Source: Mycobacterium angelicum
GTDB lineage: Bacteria > Actinomycetota > Actinomycetes > Mycobacteriales > Mycobacteriaceae
Reading direction: 5' to 3'
Assembly: GCF_002086155.1 (NCBI RefSeq)
Contig: NZ_MVHE01000014.1
Span: 49,850 to 113,849 of the forward strand
DNA: 64,000 nt
Each line of letters opens with the position of its first letter. Positions within the stretch are counted from its first letter, which is position 1. The notes beneath the pieces were generated by a model that made no database searches, was not told the origin of the DNA, and saw only the letters and a list, made by a program, of their open reading frames with translations. A program made the translations under genes and the position numbers. Positions 50,383 through 63,302 of the stretch are shown in pieces.

Positions 50383-52733
50383 CCAAACCGGCCGCCGATA
50401 CCAGCGCGGTCCTCACCGCCGAAGACTCGCTGGTCCTTGCGTCCATGGAAACTCCCGTCGAGATGCAATTGATCATGGATTGGCTGGGTCAGCAGCGCGC
50501 CCGCAATCCGGAGTCGAAATTCGACATATTGAAGCTGCCGCTGAGCAGTGCACCGCCGACGGCGTTGACCGCGTTGGTCGAACAGCTCGAGTCGGGCGAG
50601 GATCGCTCGATTGTGCCGGTGCGGGTTTTCTGGTTGCCGCCGGCGGACCGCTCCAGGGCAGAGAAGGTCGCCGCGCTGCTACCCGGGCGAGATCCCTACC
50701 ACCCCAACCAACGTCAGCAGCGTCGCATCCTGCGCACCGACCCGCGGCGCGCTCGGGTAGTGGCCGGCGAGTCGGCCTGGGTGTCCGAACTTCGCCAACA
50801 GTGGCACGACACTACAGTCGCGGAAAACACGCGCGATTTCGCCCAGTTCGTCACCCGTCGGGCGTTGCTTGCGCTGGCACGCGCCGAATACCGGATTCTT
50901 GGACCGCAATACAAGTCGCCTCGGCTGGTGAAGCCGGAGATGTTGGCATCAACGCGATTTCGTACCGGCCTCAAACAGATTCCCAACGCCACCGTTGAAC
51001 AAGCCGGCAAGATGCTCGACGAGCTGGCGACCGGATGGAGTCAGGTCTCCGTCGACGTAATCTCGGTCCTGGGACGGATGCTCAGCCGCGGATTCGATCC
51101 GGAGATCGACTACGACGAGTACCAGGTTGCGGCCATGCGCGCTGCGCTGGAAACACATCCGGCAGTATTGCTGTTCTCGCACCGGTCCTATATCGACGGC
51201 GCGGTGGTGCCGGTCGCGATGCAGGAGAACAGGCTGCCGCCGGTACACATGTTCGGCGGCATCAACCTGTCATTCGGCGTCATGGGACCGCTGATGCGGC
51301 GGTCGGGGACTATCTTCATCCGGCGCAACATCGGCGACGACCCGCTATACAAATACGTACTCAAGGAATACGTCGGCTATATCGTCGAAAAGCGGTTCAA
51401 CCTGAGCTGGTCCATCGAAGGCACCCGCTCACGCACCGGAAAGATGTTGCCGCCCAAGCTCGGATTGATGAGCTACGTCGCCGATGCGTACCTGGACGGC
51501 CGTAGCGACGACATCTTGCTGCAAGGTGTCTCGATCTGTTTCGACCAGCTACATGAGGTCGCCGAGTACGCCGCCTATGCACAGGGCGCCGAGAAAACCC
51601 CCGAAGGGTTCAGCTGGCTGTACAACTTCATCAAAGCGCAAGGCGAACGCAACTACGGCAAGATCTATGTCCGCTTCCCCGAAGCGGTTTCGATGCGCGA
51701 GTACCTTGGCCCGCCGCAAGGCCCGTTGGCGCAGGACCGGGATGCCAAACGCCTTGCGCTGCAGAAGATGTCGTTCGAAGTCGCGTGGCGGATTCTACAG
51801 TCCACACCCGTGACGGCAACGGGCTTGGTTTCTGCGTTGCTGCTCACTACGGGTGGGTTGGCGTTGACGCTGGGCCAGTTGCACCACACGTTGCAGGACT
51901 CCCTTGACTATCTCGACCGCAAGCAAACCCCGGTGTCCACCAGTGCATTACGGCTGCGCTCCCGCGAAGGTGTACGCGCAGCGGTGGATGCGTTGTCCAA
52001 TGCTCACCCGGTCACTCGTGTCGACAGCGGGCGCGAGCCGGTATGGTACATCGCTCCCGACGATGAACATGCCGCGGCGTTCTATCGCAACTCGGTGATT
52101 CATGCGTTCCTGGAGACCTCCATCGTCGAACTCGCGCTGGCGCACGCCCGCCACACCGACGGCGATCATGTGGCGGCCTTCTGGGACCAGGCGATGCGGC
52201 TGCGCGATCTGCTCAAGTTCGATTTCTATTTCGCCGATTCGGCGGCCTTCCGGGCAAACATCGCCGAAGAGATGGCGTGGCAAAAGGATTGGGAGACAAG
52301 CCTTGCCGCCGGTGGCGACGAGATCGACGCGATGCTGTACGCCAAGCGGCCGTTGATGTCCGGGGCGATGTTGCGGGTGTTCTTCGAAGCCTATGAGATC
52401 GTTGCCGACGTCCTGCGTGATGCCCCGGCTGATATCGGTCAAAAGGAGCTGACGGATCTGGCGCTCGGGGTCGGCCGCCAGTATGTGGCGCAGGGCCGGG
52501 TCCGCAGTAGCGAGTCGGTATCGACACTGCTGTTCGCCACCGCGCGCCAGGTCGTCGTCGATCAGGATCTGATCGCGCCGGCCGCAGACTTGGCCGAGCG
52601 TCGCGCCGCCTTCCGCAACGAATTGCGGGATATCCTGCGAGATTTCGACTACGTCGGGAAAGTTGCGCGCAATCAGTTCGTCGCTCGCGAGTTCAGAGCG
52701 CGTCACGGGCGGGAAGTAAGCCAACCCCAGTAG
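50379..52733 (+). CDS. plsB2: Glycerol-3-phosphate acyltransferase PlsB2
   Basis: 784 residues (M. tuberculosis about 789). It acylates glycerol-3-phosphate at sn-1 as the first step to phospholipids. HX4D is HRSYID (His268-Asp273), followed by the GGINLSFG segment, FIRRN and [10 protein letters not shown] (Glu347). The middle and C-terminal halves are helical. The GTG start overlaps the plsC stop. This is the last gene of the WS/DGAT-plsC-plsB2 unit. Confidence 0.95.
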   Translation: MTKPAADTSAVLTAEDSLVLASMETPVEMQLIMDWLGQQRARNPESKFDILKLPLSSAPPTALTALVEQLESGEDRSIVPVRVFWLPPADRSRAEKVAALLPGRDPYHPNQRQQRRILRTDPRRARVVAGESAWVSELRQQWHDTTVAENTRDFAQFVTRRALLALARAEYRILGPQYKSPRLVKPEMLASTRFRTGLKQIPNATVEQAGKMLDELATGWSQVSVDVISVLGRMLSRGFDPEIDYDEYQVAAMRAALETHPAVLLFSHRSYIDGAVVPVAMQENRLPPVHMFGGINLSFGVMGPLMRRSGTIFIRRNIGDDPLYKYVLKEYVGYIVEKRFNLSWSIEGTRSRTGKMLPPKLGLMSYVADAYLDGRSDDILLQGVSICFDQLHEVAEYAAYAQGAEKTPEGFSWLYNFIKAQGERNYGKIYVRFPEAVSMREYLGPPQGPLAQDRDAKRLALQKMSFEVAWRILQSTPVTATGLVSALLLTTGGLALTLGQLHHTLQDSLDYLDRKQTPVSTSALRLRSREGVRAAVDALSNAHPVTRVDSGREPVWYIAPDDEHAAAFYRNSVIHAFLETSIVELALAHARHTDGDHVAAFWDQAMRLRDLLKFDFYFADSAAFRANIAEEMAWQKDWETSLAAGGDEIDAMLYAKRPLMSGAMLRVFFEAYEIVADVLRDAPADIGQKELTDLALGVGRQYVAQGRVRSSESVSTLLFATARQVVVDQDLIAPAADLAERRAAFRNELRDILRDFDYVGKVARNQFVAREFRARHGREVSQPQ

Positions 52734-52753
52734 GGCGTACGGCAGCACGGCGA

Positions 52754-52780
52754 TTATCCACAGTCGCGCCTTTATCCACA
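52754..52780 (+). promoter_or_regulatory. Pair of consensus DnaA boxes upstream of ssb paralogue
   Basis: TTATCCACA occurs twice exactly, at 52754-52762 and 52772-52780, in the same orientation and 18 bp apart, each continued by G. This is the strongest E. coli-type DnaA box (R1). It lies in the 149-bp gap between plsB2 and the ssb-like gene, 103 bp before the latter's start. Confidence 0.55.
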
Positions 52781-52882
52781 GCCTGGCCTCGCCACGGCCC
52801 GTCGCCGGGTCGGTTCGTCAGTGGCCCGGGGCTGAATGGCAGCAAGCCAGAGGGCCAATTCAGGGAAAGGAATCTTGAGCAA

Positions 52883-53398
52883 ATGTTTGAAACGCCGTTG
52901 ACCGTCATCGGTCACATCGTCAATGACCCCCAGCGCCGCACGGTCGGCAACCAGGATCTGATCAAGTTTCGGGTGGCCAGCAATTCGCGGCGCCGGACCG
53001 CCGACGGCGGATGGGAACCGGGGAACTCGCTGTTCATCACCGTCAACTGCTGGGGACGGCTGGTCGGCGGCGTGGGTGCGGCGTTGAGCAAGGGCGCGCC
53101 GGTGATCGTCACGGGCCACGTGTACACCAGCGAATACGAGGACCGCGACGGCAACCGCCGTTCGTCGCTGGAGATGCGTGCGATCTCAGTCGGACCGGAT
53201 CTGTCGCGGGTGTTCGTGCGCATCGAGAAGCCGAGCTACACCGGTCCCCACCCGTCGGACGCGCCGCAGCCGGTAACAGCCGAGCTGTCCGAGGAGGGTA
53301 CCTCCGGCCAGGATGGGCCCGCCGGGGCTGACTCGGAGCCGGATCCGACGGCCGGCGAGCCCACTGCCGGCTACACCGCGTTGCCACTCTCGGCCTAG
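52883..53398 (+). CDS. ssbB: Single-stranded DNA-binding protein paralogue
   Basis: 171 residues, homologue of Rv2478c and of the SsbB paralogue of mycobacteria. The OB-fold (1-110) is visible: PLTVIGHIVNDPQRR, IKFRVASNSRRR, FITVNCWGRLVGGVG, GAPVIVTGHVYTSEYEDRDGNRR. The C-terminus is acidic and disordered, but lacks the DDDxPF tip that docks repair proteins, ending ALPLSA. AGGGAAAGGAA provides the ribosome-binding site 8-18 bases upstream. It is preceded by two DnaA boxes. Confidence 0.88.
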   Translation: MFETPLTVIGHIVNDPQRRTVGNQDLIKFRVASNSRRRTADGGWEPGNSLFITVNCWGRLVGGVGAALSKGAPVIVTGHVYTSEYEDRDGNRRSSLEMRAISVGPDLSRVFVRIEKPSYTGPHPSDAPQPVTAELSEEGTSGQDGPAGADSEPDPTAGEPTAGYTALPLSA

Positions 53399-53466
53399 CG
53401 TTGCCGGCCGGTGCCTAGGATGGTCGGCGGAATATTTCCGATAGACCAGAAAGGCAATACCGCGCA

Positions 53467-55143
<1,677 letters not shown>

Positions 55144-55153
55144 TGTCAGGTTC

Positions 55154-55258
55154 GGCACGCGCCGCGACGATGCGGCCGGAACGGCCGCTGAGGAGCGGGG
55201 CAATTGGGGCACGCGCCGCGACGATGCGGCCGGAACGGCCGCTGAGGAGCGGGGCAAT
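55154..55258 (+). repeat. 54-bp tandem repeat, two copies, MIRU-like
   Basis: Two identical cores of about 51 bp, starting at 55154 and 55208 (GGCACGCGCCGCGACGATGC ...), period 54. The unit contains CGACGATG and GCTGAGGAGCGG, reminiscent of mycobacterial interspersed repetitive units with 53-bp period. Located in the ettA-gdh gap; copy number likely varies between strains. Confidence 0.8.
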
Positions 55259-55273
55259 GGGACCACAGCGATC

Positions 55274-55321
55274 ATGAGCACCGAGCTGGTATCCGTCGTG
55301 AGTTGGGAGCAGTTCGCATGA
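55274..55321 (+). CDS. Possible 15-codon leader peptide upstream of gdh
   Basis: ATG at 55274 encodes [15 protein letters not shown] and the TGA overlaps the gdh start as ATGA. The spacing would couple gdh translation to the leader. No strong ribosome-binding site precedes it. It could be chance. Confidence 0.3.
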   Translation: MSTELVSVVSWEQFA

Positions 55322-58300
55322 CGATCGATCCCGGAGCAAAGCAGGACGTCGAGGCGTGGTCCACGCTGGCCGACAGTTCCGACATTCCCACTTGGGTCTC
55401 GCAGGCCTACCTGGACAGTTGTAGCGGCCCGGACTGCGACGGCGCTCGACCCGCGAAAGCCGAATCCCTGGTAACGCCCGCCAAGCTCAGCGCGCACTAT
55501 CAGCTGGCCAGCTGCCGCCCGGCCGGTGATAGCTGTGTGTGCATCTACCGGCCCGACGACGCGACGGGATGCGGGCCCTCGCTGCAGGTGGTGACCGACC
55601 ACGGCAGCATGCTGCTGGATTCGGTCACGGTGCTGCTGCATCGGCTCGGCGTGGACTACACAGCGATCATGACTCCGGTGTTCGATGTCCAGCGCGACCC
55701 GGACGGCGAATTGCTGCGCGTCGAACGCAAAGCCGACAAATCATCGCCCTACGCCGGCGAGGCCTGGATAGACGTCCAGCTCTCACCGTCGGTCGACAGC
55801 AAGGCCCTTGCCGAGGTCGAACGGTTGCTGCCCAAAGTGTTGGCCGACGTCCAGCGGGTCGCCACCGACGCGGGAACGATGATCGACACCTTGGCCGATT
55901 TGGCCGCAGAAATCGACAACGATCCCGACGGCCACTACTCGGCGCCCGACCGGCAGGAAGTCGCCGCGTTGCTGCGCTGGCTGGGCAACGGTAACTTCCT
56001 GCTGCTGGGCTACCAGCCCTGCCGGGTCCAAAACGGTCTGGTCCTGGGCGACGGCTCGAGCGGGTTGGGTGTGTTGCGCGCGCGCTCCGGCACCCGTCCC
56101 CGGCTGACCGACGACGGCAAGTTGCTGGTGTTGGCCCAGGCCGCGGTGGGCAGTTACCTGCGCTACGGCGCCTACCCGTATGCCATCGCGGTGCGCGAAT
56201 ACCTCGACGGCGGCAACAGCGTCATCGAGCACCGCTTCGTCGGGCTCTTCACCGTTTCCGCGATGAACGCCGATGTCCTGGAAATCCCGGCGATCTCGCG
56301 CCGGGTTCGGGAAGCACTCGAATTGGCCGGCAGTGACCCCAGCCACCCCGGTCAGCTGCTGCTCGACGTCATTCAAACCGTCCCGCGCCCAGAGCTTTTC
56401 ACGCTGAGCGCCGAACGCTTGTTGTCGATGGCCAAAGCCGTGGTCGATCTGGGCTCCCAACGCCGCGCACTGCTGTTCCTGCGCGCCGACCGGCTGCAAT
56501 TCTTCGTTTCCTGCCTGGTCTATGTGCCCCGCGATCGCTACACCACGGCCGTGCGCTTGCAGATCGAGGACATCCTGGTCCGCGAGTTCGGCGGGACGCG
56601 ACTGGAATTCACCGCCCGGGTCAGTGAATCCCCTTGGGCTCTCATGCATTTCATGGTGCGCCTGCCCACCGAGGATACGACTTTGGCGCCGGTCGACATC
56701 TCCGAAGACAACCGGATAAGAATCCAGGGGCTCCTGAGCGAAGCCGCGCGAACCTGGGCCGACCGGCTGATCGGCGCCACCGCCAGTGGCAGGGTCAGCC
56801 GCGCCGATGCCGAGCACTACGCGGCCGCGTTCTCCGAGGCCTACAAGCAGGCCGTCACCCCGGACGATGCCGTCGGCGACATCGCGATCATCAACGGACT
56901 CACCGATGACTCGGTCAAACTGGTGTTCTCCGAGCGCGACGAGCAAGGAGTCGCGCAGCTCACCTGGTTCCTGGGTGGCCGCAGCGCATCGTTGAGTCAA
57001 CTGTTGCCGATGCTGCAAAGCATGGGCGTCGTGGTGCTCGAAGAGCGTCCCTTCACAGTCGACCGCCCCGACGGCCTGCCGGTGTGGATCTACCAATTCA
57101 GGATCTCCCCCCACCCCACCATCCCGCTTGCCCAGACCGACGCCGAGCGCGAAGCGGGAGCGCAGCGATTCGCCGACGCGGTCACCGCGATCTGGCAGGG
57201 CCGCGTCGAGGTGGACCGGTTCAACGAGCTGGTCATGCGCGCCGGCCTGAACTGGCAGCAGGTCGTGCTGCTGCGCGCCTACGCCAAGTACTTGCGGCAG
57301 GCGGGCTTTCCGTACAGCCAGTCCTACATCGAATCGGTGCTCAACGAGCATGCCTCCACCGCACGGTCACTGGTCACGCTGTTCGAAGCGCTCTTCGATC
57401 CGCGGCCGGCGGGTTCACCGGTCAGCCGTGACGCCCAAGCGGCCGCAGCGGCCGTCGCGGCCGACATCGATGCCCTGGTGAGCTTGGACACCGACCGCAT
57501 CCTGCGTGCCTTCGCTTCCCTGGTTCAGGCCACGTTGCGCACCAATTACTTTGTGACGCGCAAAGATTCGGCGCGGAGCCGCGATGCCTTAGTGGTCAAA
57601 CTCAACGCGCAGCTGATCGACGAGTTGCCGCTGCCGCGGCCCAAGTTCGAAATCTTCGTGTACTCCCCGCGAGTCGAAGGCGTGCACCTCAGATTCGGTC
57701 CGGTGGCACGCGGCGGCTTGCGCTGGTCGGATCGCCGCGACGATTTCCGCACCGAGATCCTCGGTCTGGTCAAGGCGCAAGCGGTCAAGAACGCCGTCAT
57801 CGTGCCGGTGGGCGCCAAGGGCGGCTTCGTCGTCAAGCGGCCGCCGCTGCCCACCGGCGACCCGGGCGCCGACCGCGAGGCCACCCGCGCCGAAGGCGTC
57901 GCCTGCTATCAGCTGTTCATCTCCGGCTTGCTCGACGTCACCGACAACGTCGACAAGGCGACCGGAAAGGTCACCCCACCACCGGAAGTGCTGCGTCGTG
58001 ACGGCGACGACGCCTATCTGGTGGTTGCCGCGGACAAGGGCACCGCCACGTTCTCCGACATCGCCAACGACGTCGCCAAGTCCTACGGGTTCTGGCTGGG
58101 TGACGCTTTCGCCTCCGGCGGATCGGTGGGCTACGACCACAAGGCCATGGGAATCACCGCCAAGGGTGCCTGGGAGGCCGTCAAGCGGCACTTCCGCGAG
58201 ATCGGGGTCGACACCCAGACCGAGGATTTCACCGTCGTGGGTGTCGGCGATATGAGCGGCGACGTATTCGGCAACGGCATGTTGCTGAGCAAACACATCA

Positions 58301-60147
58301 GGCTTATCGCCGCGTTCGATCACCGGCACATCTTCCTCGACCCGAATCCCGATGCCGCGGTTTCCTGGGACGAGCGCCGGCGGATGTTCGAGCTGCCCCG
58401 GTCCAGTTGGGACGACTACGACAAATCGCTGATCAGTGCCGGCGGCGGCGTCTACAGCCGCGAGCACAAGGCCATTCCCATCAGCGAGCAGGTGCGGGCC
58501 GCGCTGCGCATCGACGGCGAGGCCGAGGAAATGTCGCCGCCCAACCTGATGCGCGCGATTCTGCAGGCGCCGGTGGATCTGCTGTTCAACGGTGGCATCG
58601 GCACATACATCAAGGCCGAATCCGAATCGGACGCCGATGTGGGGGACCGGGCCAACGATCCGGTGCGGGTCAACGCAAACCAGGTGCGCGCCAAGGTCAT
58701 CGGCGAAGGCGGCAATCTGGGAGTCACCGCGCTGGGCCGGGTGGAATTCGACCTGTCGGGCGGCCGGATCAACACCGACGCCATGGACAACTCCGCCGGC
58801 GTGGACTGCTCTGACCACGAGGTCAACATCAAGATTCTGATCGACTCGCTGGTCACCGCCGGCAAGGTCAAGGTCGAGGAGCGCAGTGCGCTGCTGGAGT
58901 CGATGACCGACGAGGTCGCGCAGCTGGTGCTCACCGACAACGAAGACCAGAACGACCTGATGGGCACCAGCCGCGCCAACGCCGCCAGCCTGCTGCCGGT
59001 GCACGCCGACCAGATCAAATACCTGGTGGCCGAGCGCGGAGTCAACCGCGAACTGGAAGCCCTGCCGTCGGAAAAAGAGATCCTGCGGCGCTCCGAGATC
59101 GGCATCGGGCTCACCTCGCCGGAGTTGGCGACTTTGATGGCACACGTGAAGCTGGCCCTCAAAGAAGAAGTGTTGAAGACGGAGCTGCCCGATCAGGACG
59201 TCTTCGCGTCCCGGCTGCCGCAATACTTCCCCAAGCCACTGCGCGATCGGTTCACTCCGGAAATCCGTTCCCACCAGCTGCGTCGCGAGATCGTCACCAC
59301 CATGCTGATCAATGATCTGGTGGACACCGGCGGCATCAGCTACGCCTTCCGGATCGCCGAGGATGTCGGTGTCCGGCCGATTGACGCGGTGCGCACGTAT
59401 GCCGCGACCGACGCCATCTTCGGTGTGGGTCATATCTGGCGGCGGATCCGCGCGCAGAATCTGCCGGTCGCGCTATCGGACCGGTTGACCCTGGACACCC
59501 GGCGGCTGATCGACCGCGCCGGACGCTGGCTGCTCAACTATCGTCCGCAGCCGCTGGCCGTCGGCGCCGAGATCAACCGATTCGCCGCGAAGGTCAAGGC
59601 GCTGACGCCGCGCATGTCGGAGTGGTTGCGCGGTGACGACAAGGCGATCGTGGAAAAGGAAGCCGGAGAATTCATTTCGCAGGGCGCACCGGAGGATTTG
59701 GCCTACCGGGTCGCGGCCGGGCTCTACCGCTATAGCCTGCTCGACATCATCGACGTCGCCGACATCACCGAGATCGACACCGCCGAAGTGGCCGACACGT
59801 ATTTCGCGTTGATGGATCGACTCGGCACCGACGCGCTGCTGACCGCGGTGTCCGGGCTCGCCCGCACCGACCGCTGGCATTCCCTGGCGCGCCTGGCAAT
59901 TCGGGACGACATCTACGCATCGTTACGGTCGCTGTGTTTCGACGTGCTGGCCGTCGGCGAGCCTGACGAGAGTGGCGAGCAGAAGATCGCCGAGTGGGAA
60001 CACATCAGCGCATCCCGGGTGGAGCGGGCCCGCCGAACCCTCAACGAGATCCGGGAAAGCGGCACAATGGATCTCGCGACGTTGTCGGTGGCCGCCCGCC
60101 AGATCCGCCGGATGACGCGGACCAGCGGACGGGGATCGTCAGGGTGA
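55318..60147 (+). CDS. gdh: Large NAD-dependent glutamate dehydrogenase
   Basis: 1609 residues, the 180-kDa class (M. tuberculosis about 1624). It deaminates glutamate to 2-oxoglutarate with NAD. Long N-terminal region with ACT-like regulatory segments (to about 700); the catalytic core (about 780-1250) shows [35 protein letters not shown] (catalytic Lys region), and NAD-binding [17 protein letters not shown]. The C-terminal helical domain is present. GGGAG lies about 10 bases before the ATG at 55318. A TTG at 55303 is in frame but less likely. Stop overlaps the thioesterase GTG. Confidence 0.95.
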   Translation: MTIDPGAKQDVEAWSTLADSSDIPTWVSQAYLDSCSGPDCDGARPAKAESLVTPAKLSAHYQLASCRPAGDSCVCIYRPDDATGCGPSLQVVTDHGSMLLDSVTVLLHRLGVDYTAIMTPVFDVQRDPDGELLRVERKADKSSPYAGEAWIDVQLSPSVDSKALAEVERLLPKVLADVQRVATDAGTMIDTLADLAAEIDNDPDGHYSAPDRQEVAALLRWLGNGNFLLLGYQPCRVQNGLVLGDGSSGLGVLRARSGTRPRLTDDGKLLVLAQAAVGSYLRYGAYPYAIAVREYLDGGNSVIEHRFVGLFTVSAMNADVLEIPAISRRVREALELAGSDPSHPGQLLLDVIQTVPRPELFTLSAERLLSMAKAVVDLGSQRRALLFLRADRLQFFVSCLVYVPRDRYTTAVRLQIEDILVREFGGTRLEFTARVSESPWALMHFMVRLPTEDTTLAPVDISEDNRIRIQGLLSEAARTWADRLIGATASGRVSRADAEHYAAAFSEAYKQAVTPDDAVGDIAIINGLTDDSVKLVFSERDEQGVAQLTWFLGGRSASLSQLLPMLQSMGVVVLEERPFTVDRPDGLPVWIYQFRISPHPTIPLAQTDAEREAGAQRFADAVTAIWQGRVEVDRFNELVMRAGLNWQQVVLLRAYAKYLRQAGFPYSQSYIESVLNEHASTARSLVTLFEALFDPRPAGSPVSRDAQAAAAAVAADIDALVSLDTDRILRAFASLVQATLRTNYFVTRKDSARSRDALVVKLNAQLIDELPLPRPKFEIFVYSPRVEGVHLRFGPVARGGLRWSDRRDDFRTEILGLVKAQAVKNAVIVPVGAKGGFVVKRPPLPTGDPGADREATRAEGVACYQLFISGLLDVTDNVDKATGKVTPPPEVLRRDGDDAYLVVAADKGTATFSDIANDVAKSYGFWLGDAFASGGSVGYDHKAMGITAKGAWEAVKRHFREIGVDTQTEDFTVVGVGDMSGDVFGNGMLLSKHIRLIAAFDHRHIFLDPNPDAAVSWDERRRMFELPRSSWDDYDKSLISAGGGVYSREHKAIPISEQVRAALRIDGEAEEMSPPNLMRAILQAPVDLLFNGGIGTYIKAESESDADVGDRANDPVRVNANQVRAKVIGEGGNLGVTALGRVEFDLSGGRINTDAMDNSAGVDCSDHEVNIKILIDSLVTAGKVKVEERSALLESMTDEVAQLVLTDNEDQNDLMGTSRANAASLLPVHADQIKYLVAERGVNRELEALPSEKEILRRSEIGIGLTSPELATLMAHVKLALKEEVLKTELPDQDVFASRLPQYFPKPLRDRFTPEIRSHQLRREIVTTMLINDLVDTGGISYAFRIAEDVGVRPIDAVRTYAATDAIFGVGHIWRRIRAQNLPVALSDRLTLDTRRLIDRAGRWLLNYRPQPLAVGAEINRFAAKVKALTPRMSEWLRGDDKAIVEKEAGEFISQGAPEDLAYRVAAGLYRYSLLDIIDVADITEIDTAEVADTYFALMDRLGTDALLTAVSGLARTDRWHSLARLAIRDDIYASLRSLCFDVLAVGEPDESGEQKIAEWEHISASRVERARRTLNEIRESGTMDLATLSVAARQIRRMTRTSGRGSSG

Positions 60148-60557
60148 GCAACGGGTTCGTCGCGGCAGTGCCGGTGCGCTGGTCCGACATCGACATGTAC
60201 CAGCACGTCAACCACGCCACCATGGTCACCATCCTCGAAGAGGCGCGTGTCCCGTTCCTCAGAGAGCCGTTCGGTGCGGACATCACCACCATCGGCCTGC
60301 TGATCGCCGACGTCCGGGTCACCTACAAGGACCAGTTACGGCTGGCCGATTCTCCGCTGCAGGTCACGATGTGGACCAAGCGGCTGCGGGCGGTGGACTT
60401 CACCCTCGGCTACGAAGTGCGTTCGGTGAACGCCGATCCGGACTCCAAACCGGCCGTCATCGCCGAATCGCAGTTGGCCGCGGTACATATCGAGGAGCAG
60501 CGACTGGTGCGCTTGTCGTCACACCACCGGGAGTATTTGCAGCGGTGGATTCGGTAG
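60144..60557 (+). CDS. Hot-dog thioesterase (4HBT type)
   Basis: 137 residues, homologue of Rv2475c. The motif [24 protein letters not shown] is the classic 4-hydroxybenzoyl-CoA thioesterase signature with the catalytic Asp in the SDID segment. The GTG overlaps the gdh stop (GTGA). The substrate is an unknown acyl-CoA. Confidence 0.9.
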   Translation: MSNGFVAAVPVRWSDIDMYQHVNHATMVTILEEARVPFLREPFGADITTIGLLIADVRVTYKDQLRLADSPLQVTMWTKRLRAVDFTLGYEVRSVNADPDSKPAVIAESQLAAVHIEEQRLVRLSSHHREYLQRWIR

Positions 60558-61207
60558 CCGAGCGCGGTTTGTGGCTGGGGGATCCGGCCCACCGCAAAGA
60601 TCTGGCCACATTCGTGGATCATGCTGTGCGGCTGGACGATTCGGCCATCATCCGGCTCCGCCGGCGTTCGGACGGATTGCTGACGGCCTGGGTGGCAACG
60701 GGTTTCGATGTGCTGGCCAGCCGAGTGGTGGCTGGCAGCGTGCGTCCCGGCGACATGTCGGTCGGGGCGGACGCGCTGGCGCGGGGGCTGGCCGCAATGG
60801 ACAGTTCGGGTTTCATCGATCCCGGCTACTCGATGGACTCGGCGTGGCGTGGCGCCTTGCCGCCGGAATCAGGCTTCACCCACCTCGACGACGTGCCGGC
60901 CGGCGTGGTCGTCGACCTGGCGCAGCGCGGCGCGCAGCTGGCAAAGGAACACACCGGTTCGCATGGTCCGCCCGTTTCATTGCTCGACCAGGAGGTCATC
61001 GAGGTCAGTTCCGCCGACATCACTGTAGGGCTGCCCATGCGTTGCGTATTCGCCTTGACCGCAATGGGTTTCGTGCCTCAGTCGGCTGAGGAGATCGCCA
61101 CCGACGAGATGATCCGCATTCGGATTCTGCCGGCGTGGTTACGGGTCGACGCACGCTACGGCTCGGTGTACCGCCGGCGCGGTCAGCTGGGGCTGGTGTT
61201 GCGCTGA
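60545..61207 (+). CDS. Conserved protein of unknown function (Rv2474c-like)
   Basis: 220 residues from the GTG at 60545 ([20 protein letters not shown]), overlapping the thioesterase end by 13 bp. A longer frame exists inside the thioesterase gene. No catalytic motif is recognised; the protein is soluble with an alternating alpha/beta pattern (LARGLAAMDSSGFIDPGYSMDSAWRG). Its 3' end overlaps the convergent aglA stop by 25 bp. Conserved in mycobacteria, function unknown to me. Confidence 0.82.
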   Translation: MDSVAERGLWLGDPAHRKDLATFVDHAVRLDDSAIIRLRRRSDGLLTAWVATGFDVLASRVVAGSVRPGDMSVGADALARGLAAMDSSGFIDPGYSMDSAWRGALPPESGFTHLDDVPAGVVVDLAQRGAQLAKEHTGSHGPPVSLLDQEVIEVSSADITVGLPMRCVFALTAMGFVPQSAEEIATDEMIRIRILPAWLRVDARYGSVYRRRGQLGLVLR

Positions 61208-62787
61208 GGCACCAGCCAGGCCGCGCTGTCTGGCGCCAAATTGCCGTTGGTCAACGGATCGCTGGCCAAGAGCAGCTCACCTGCCGGCAGCGCCATAGGT
61301 CGTAGGCCCGCGTTCAGCGCGCAAACCAACCCGCCACCGCCACGCCGAAAAATCAGGGCGTCGTCGTTCGCGGACAGCCAATCGATCTCGCTGCCATCGA
61401 ACTCCGCACGCTCCCTGCGTAATCGGAGTGCACGCCGGAAGAAGGTCAGCATCGAGTCGGGGTCGTCGAGCTGCTTCTCGACGGTCAGCGCCTTCCAGTC
61501 AGCGGGCATCGGTAACCAGGTCTGAGCACAGGTGGAGAACCCGAACGGGGGAGTATCGCCGGACCACGGGAGCGGAACCCGGCACCGGTCACGGCCGCGT
61601 TCGGTATGTCCGGAGCGTTCCCAGGTGGGGTCCTGCAGCACCTCGTCGGGCAGGTCTACGTCGGGCAATCCGAGCTCTTGGCCGTTGTAGATGAACACCG
61701 CACCGGGCAGGGCCAGCATCAGCATCGCCATGGCCCGCGCCCGGCGTAGGCCGACTTCACCGTCGCCGTAGCGGGTCACTTCCCGGCCGACATCGTGGTT
61801 GGCCAGCGTCCAGGTCGGGGTGGCGTCTTCCAGTGCCGCGGCTTCCAGGGAGTTCTGTACGGCGTCGTGGATTTCGGCGGCATCGAAATCGGTGCGGGCC
61901 AACCGGAAGTTGAAGCCCAGATGCAGTTCGTCGGGCCGCACGTATTCGGCCCAGCGGGCGTTGTCGGTCACCCACACCTCCCCGACGGTTACCGCCCCGG
62001 GATAGTCGTCGATCACCGCCCGGATGTCGCGGTGTATCGCATGCACGTGCGGGCGGTTGAAGCGCGGGTCATCGTCGGTGTGGCGCAAGACCTCGCTCAT
62101 GTCGTGGCTGTCCGGTAGCCCCGGCGGCTTGGCCATGCCGTGCGCCACGTCGATGCGGAAGCCGTCCACGCCGCGTTCCAGCCAGAACCGCAGCGTCTTC
62201 TCGAAGTCGTCGAAGACTTCGGTGTTGTCCCAATTCAGGTCGGGCTGTTCGGCATCGAAGAGGTGCAGATACCACTGGCCGGGGCTGCCGTCGGGTTCGG
62301 CCACCCGCGTCCAGGCCGGCCCGCCGAACACCGATTCCCAGTTGTTCGGCGGCAGTAGCCCGCCGGGGCCGCGGCCGTCGCGAAAGAAATAGCGGTCGCG
62401 TGCCTCGGTGCCCGGCCCGGCCGCCAGCGCCGCCTGAAACCAGGGGTGCGCCGAACTGGTGTGATTGGGCACCACATCCATGGTGACCTTGATGCCTCGC
62501 CGGTGCGCGGCCGCGATGAGCCGCTCGAAGGCGGCCATTCCGCCGAACAGTGGGTCGATGTCGCGAGGATCTGCCACGTCGTACCCGTGATCGGCCATCG
62601 GCGAGACGGTGACCGGATTGATCCAGATGGCGTCGATGCCGAGACGGACCAGGTGGTCCAGCCGCGCCGCCAGGCCGTCCAGGTCACCCACACCATCACC
62701 GTTGCTGTCGGCGAACGACCGCGGATAAACCTGGTAGAAGACCGCGGACTGCCACCACGAGCCGGGCTGCGCCCCTTGATCACCCAT
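61183..62787 (-). CDS. aglA: Alpha-glucosidase, GH13
   Basis: 534 residues. It hydrolyses alpha-glucosidic bonds of oligosaccharides. GH13 regions are visible: DVVPNHTSSAHPWF, GFRIDVAHG (nucleophile Asp), VTVGEVWV (acid/base Glu) and LANHDVGR (third Asp). VFYQVYPRSFADSNGDGVGDLDG opens the TIM barrel. The ATG at 62787 shares one base with the glbO stop (TGATG); an in-frame TTG would add one residue. Homologue of Rv2471. Confidence 0.93.
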   Translation of the reverse strand: MGDQGAQPGSWWQSAVFYQVYPRSFADSNGDGVGDLDGLAARLDHLVRLGIDAIWINPVTVSPMADHGYDVADPRDIDPLFGGMAAFERLIAAAHRRGIKVTMDVVPNHTSSAHPWFQAALAAGPGTEARDRYFFRDGRGPGGLLPPNNWESVFGGPAWTRVAEPDGSPGQWYLHLFDAEQPDLNWDNTEVFDDFEKTLRFWLERGVDGFRIDVAHGMAKPPGLPDSHDMSEVLRHTDDDPRFNRPHVHAIHRDIRAVIDDYPGAVTVGEVWVTDNARWAEYVRPDELHLGFNFRLARTDFDAAEIHDAVQNSLEAAALEDATPTWTLANHDVGREVTRYGDGEVGLRRARAMAMLMLALPGAVFIYNGQELGLPDVDLPDEVLQDPTWERSGHTERGRDRCRVPLPWSGDTPPFGFSTCAQTWLPMPADWKALTVEKQLDDPDSMLTFFRRALRLRRERAEFDGSEIDWLSANDDALIFRRGGGGLVCALNAGLRPMALPAGELLLASDPLTNGNLAPDSAAWLVPQRNTSPS

Positions 62788-63182
62788 CAAAACGCGGAGT
62801 TGACGAGGGAGTGGGCGGCCATTTCGAGATAGTTGAGCAGCGTGCGGCGGTGTTCGTCGTCAAGGGTTTGAGCGTCGATCGAGGCTACCGCGGTGTGCAT
62901 GCACCGCAACCAGGCGTCGCGCTCGATTGGGGTGATCCGAAAGGGGACGTGTCGCATCCGCAGCCGGGGATGGCCGCGCTGGTCCGAATACGTTCGCGGG
63001 CCGCCCCAGTACTGCTCCAGGAACATGCGTAACCGCACTTCGGCGCCCGTCAGGTCCTCCTCGGGGTACAGGGGACGCAGTATTTCGTCGTCGGCCACTT
63101 GCTGGTAAAAGCGCGAGACGATGGCGTGGAAGGTATCGGCGCCGCCGATCGCGTCATAGAACGATTCCGTTGTTTGATCCAT
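62787..63182 (-). CDS. glbO: Truncated haemoglobin O (group II)
   Basis: 131 residues (M. tuberculosis 128). Binds O2 very tightly; implicated in respiration and redox defence. Conserved features: Phe/Tyr in FYDAIGG and the B10 Tyr of SRFYQQV, CD1-region [15 protein letters not shown], proximal His in HPRLRMRH, and the G8 Trp in [11 protein letters not shown]. Preceded by GGAAG five bases upstream; first gene of a two-gene unit with aglA. Confidence 0.95.
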   Translation of the reverse strand: MDQTTESFYDAIGGADTFHAIVSRFYQQVADDEILRPLYPEEDLTGAEVRLRMFLEQYWGGPRTYSDQRGHPRLRMRHVPFRITPIERDAWLRCMHTAVASIDAQTLDDEHRRTLLNYLEMAAHSLVNSAF

Positions 63183-63302
63183 CGTCTTCCATTGTGGGCC
63201 ACCGCTGAGAGTTCCTAGGTGTTCACCGGATCGACACGGCGCGCGCGAGGCAATTGGCGTGCAGTCAGCAGCAAATCATGGTGGACTGTCCGCGGAGGAT
63301 TT

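Noticed and set aside
55783..59433. Long frames (522 and 614 codons) antisense to gdh
   Set aside because: Both lie inside the strongly conserved gdh and look like compositional shadows.
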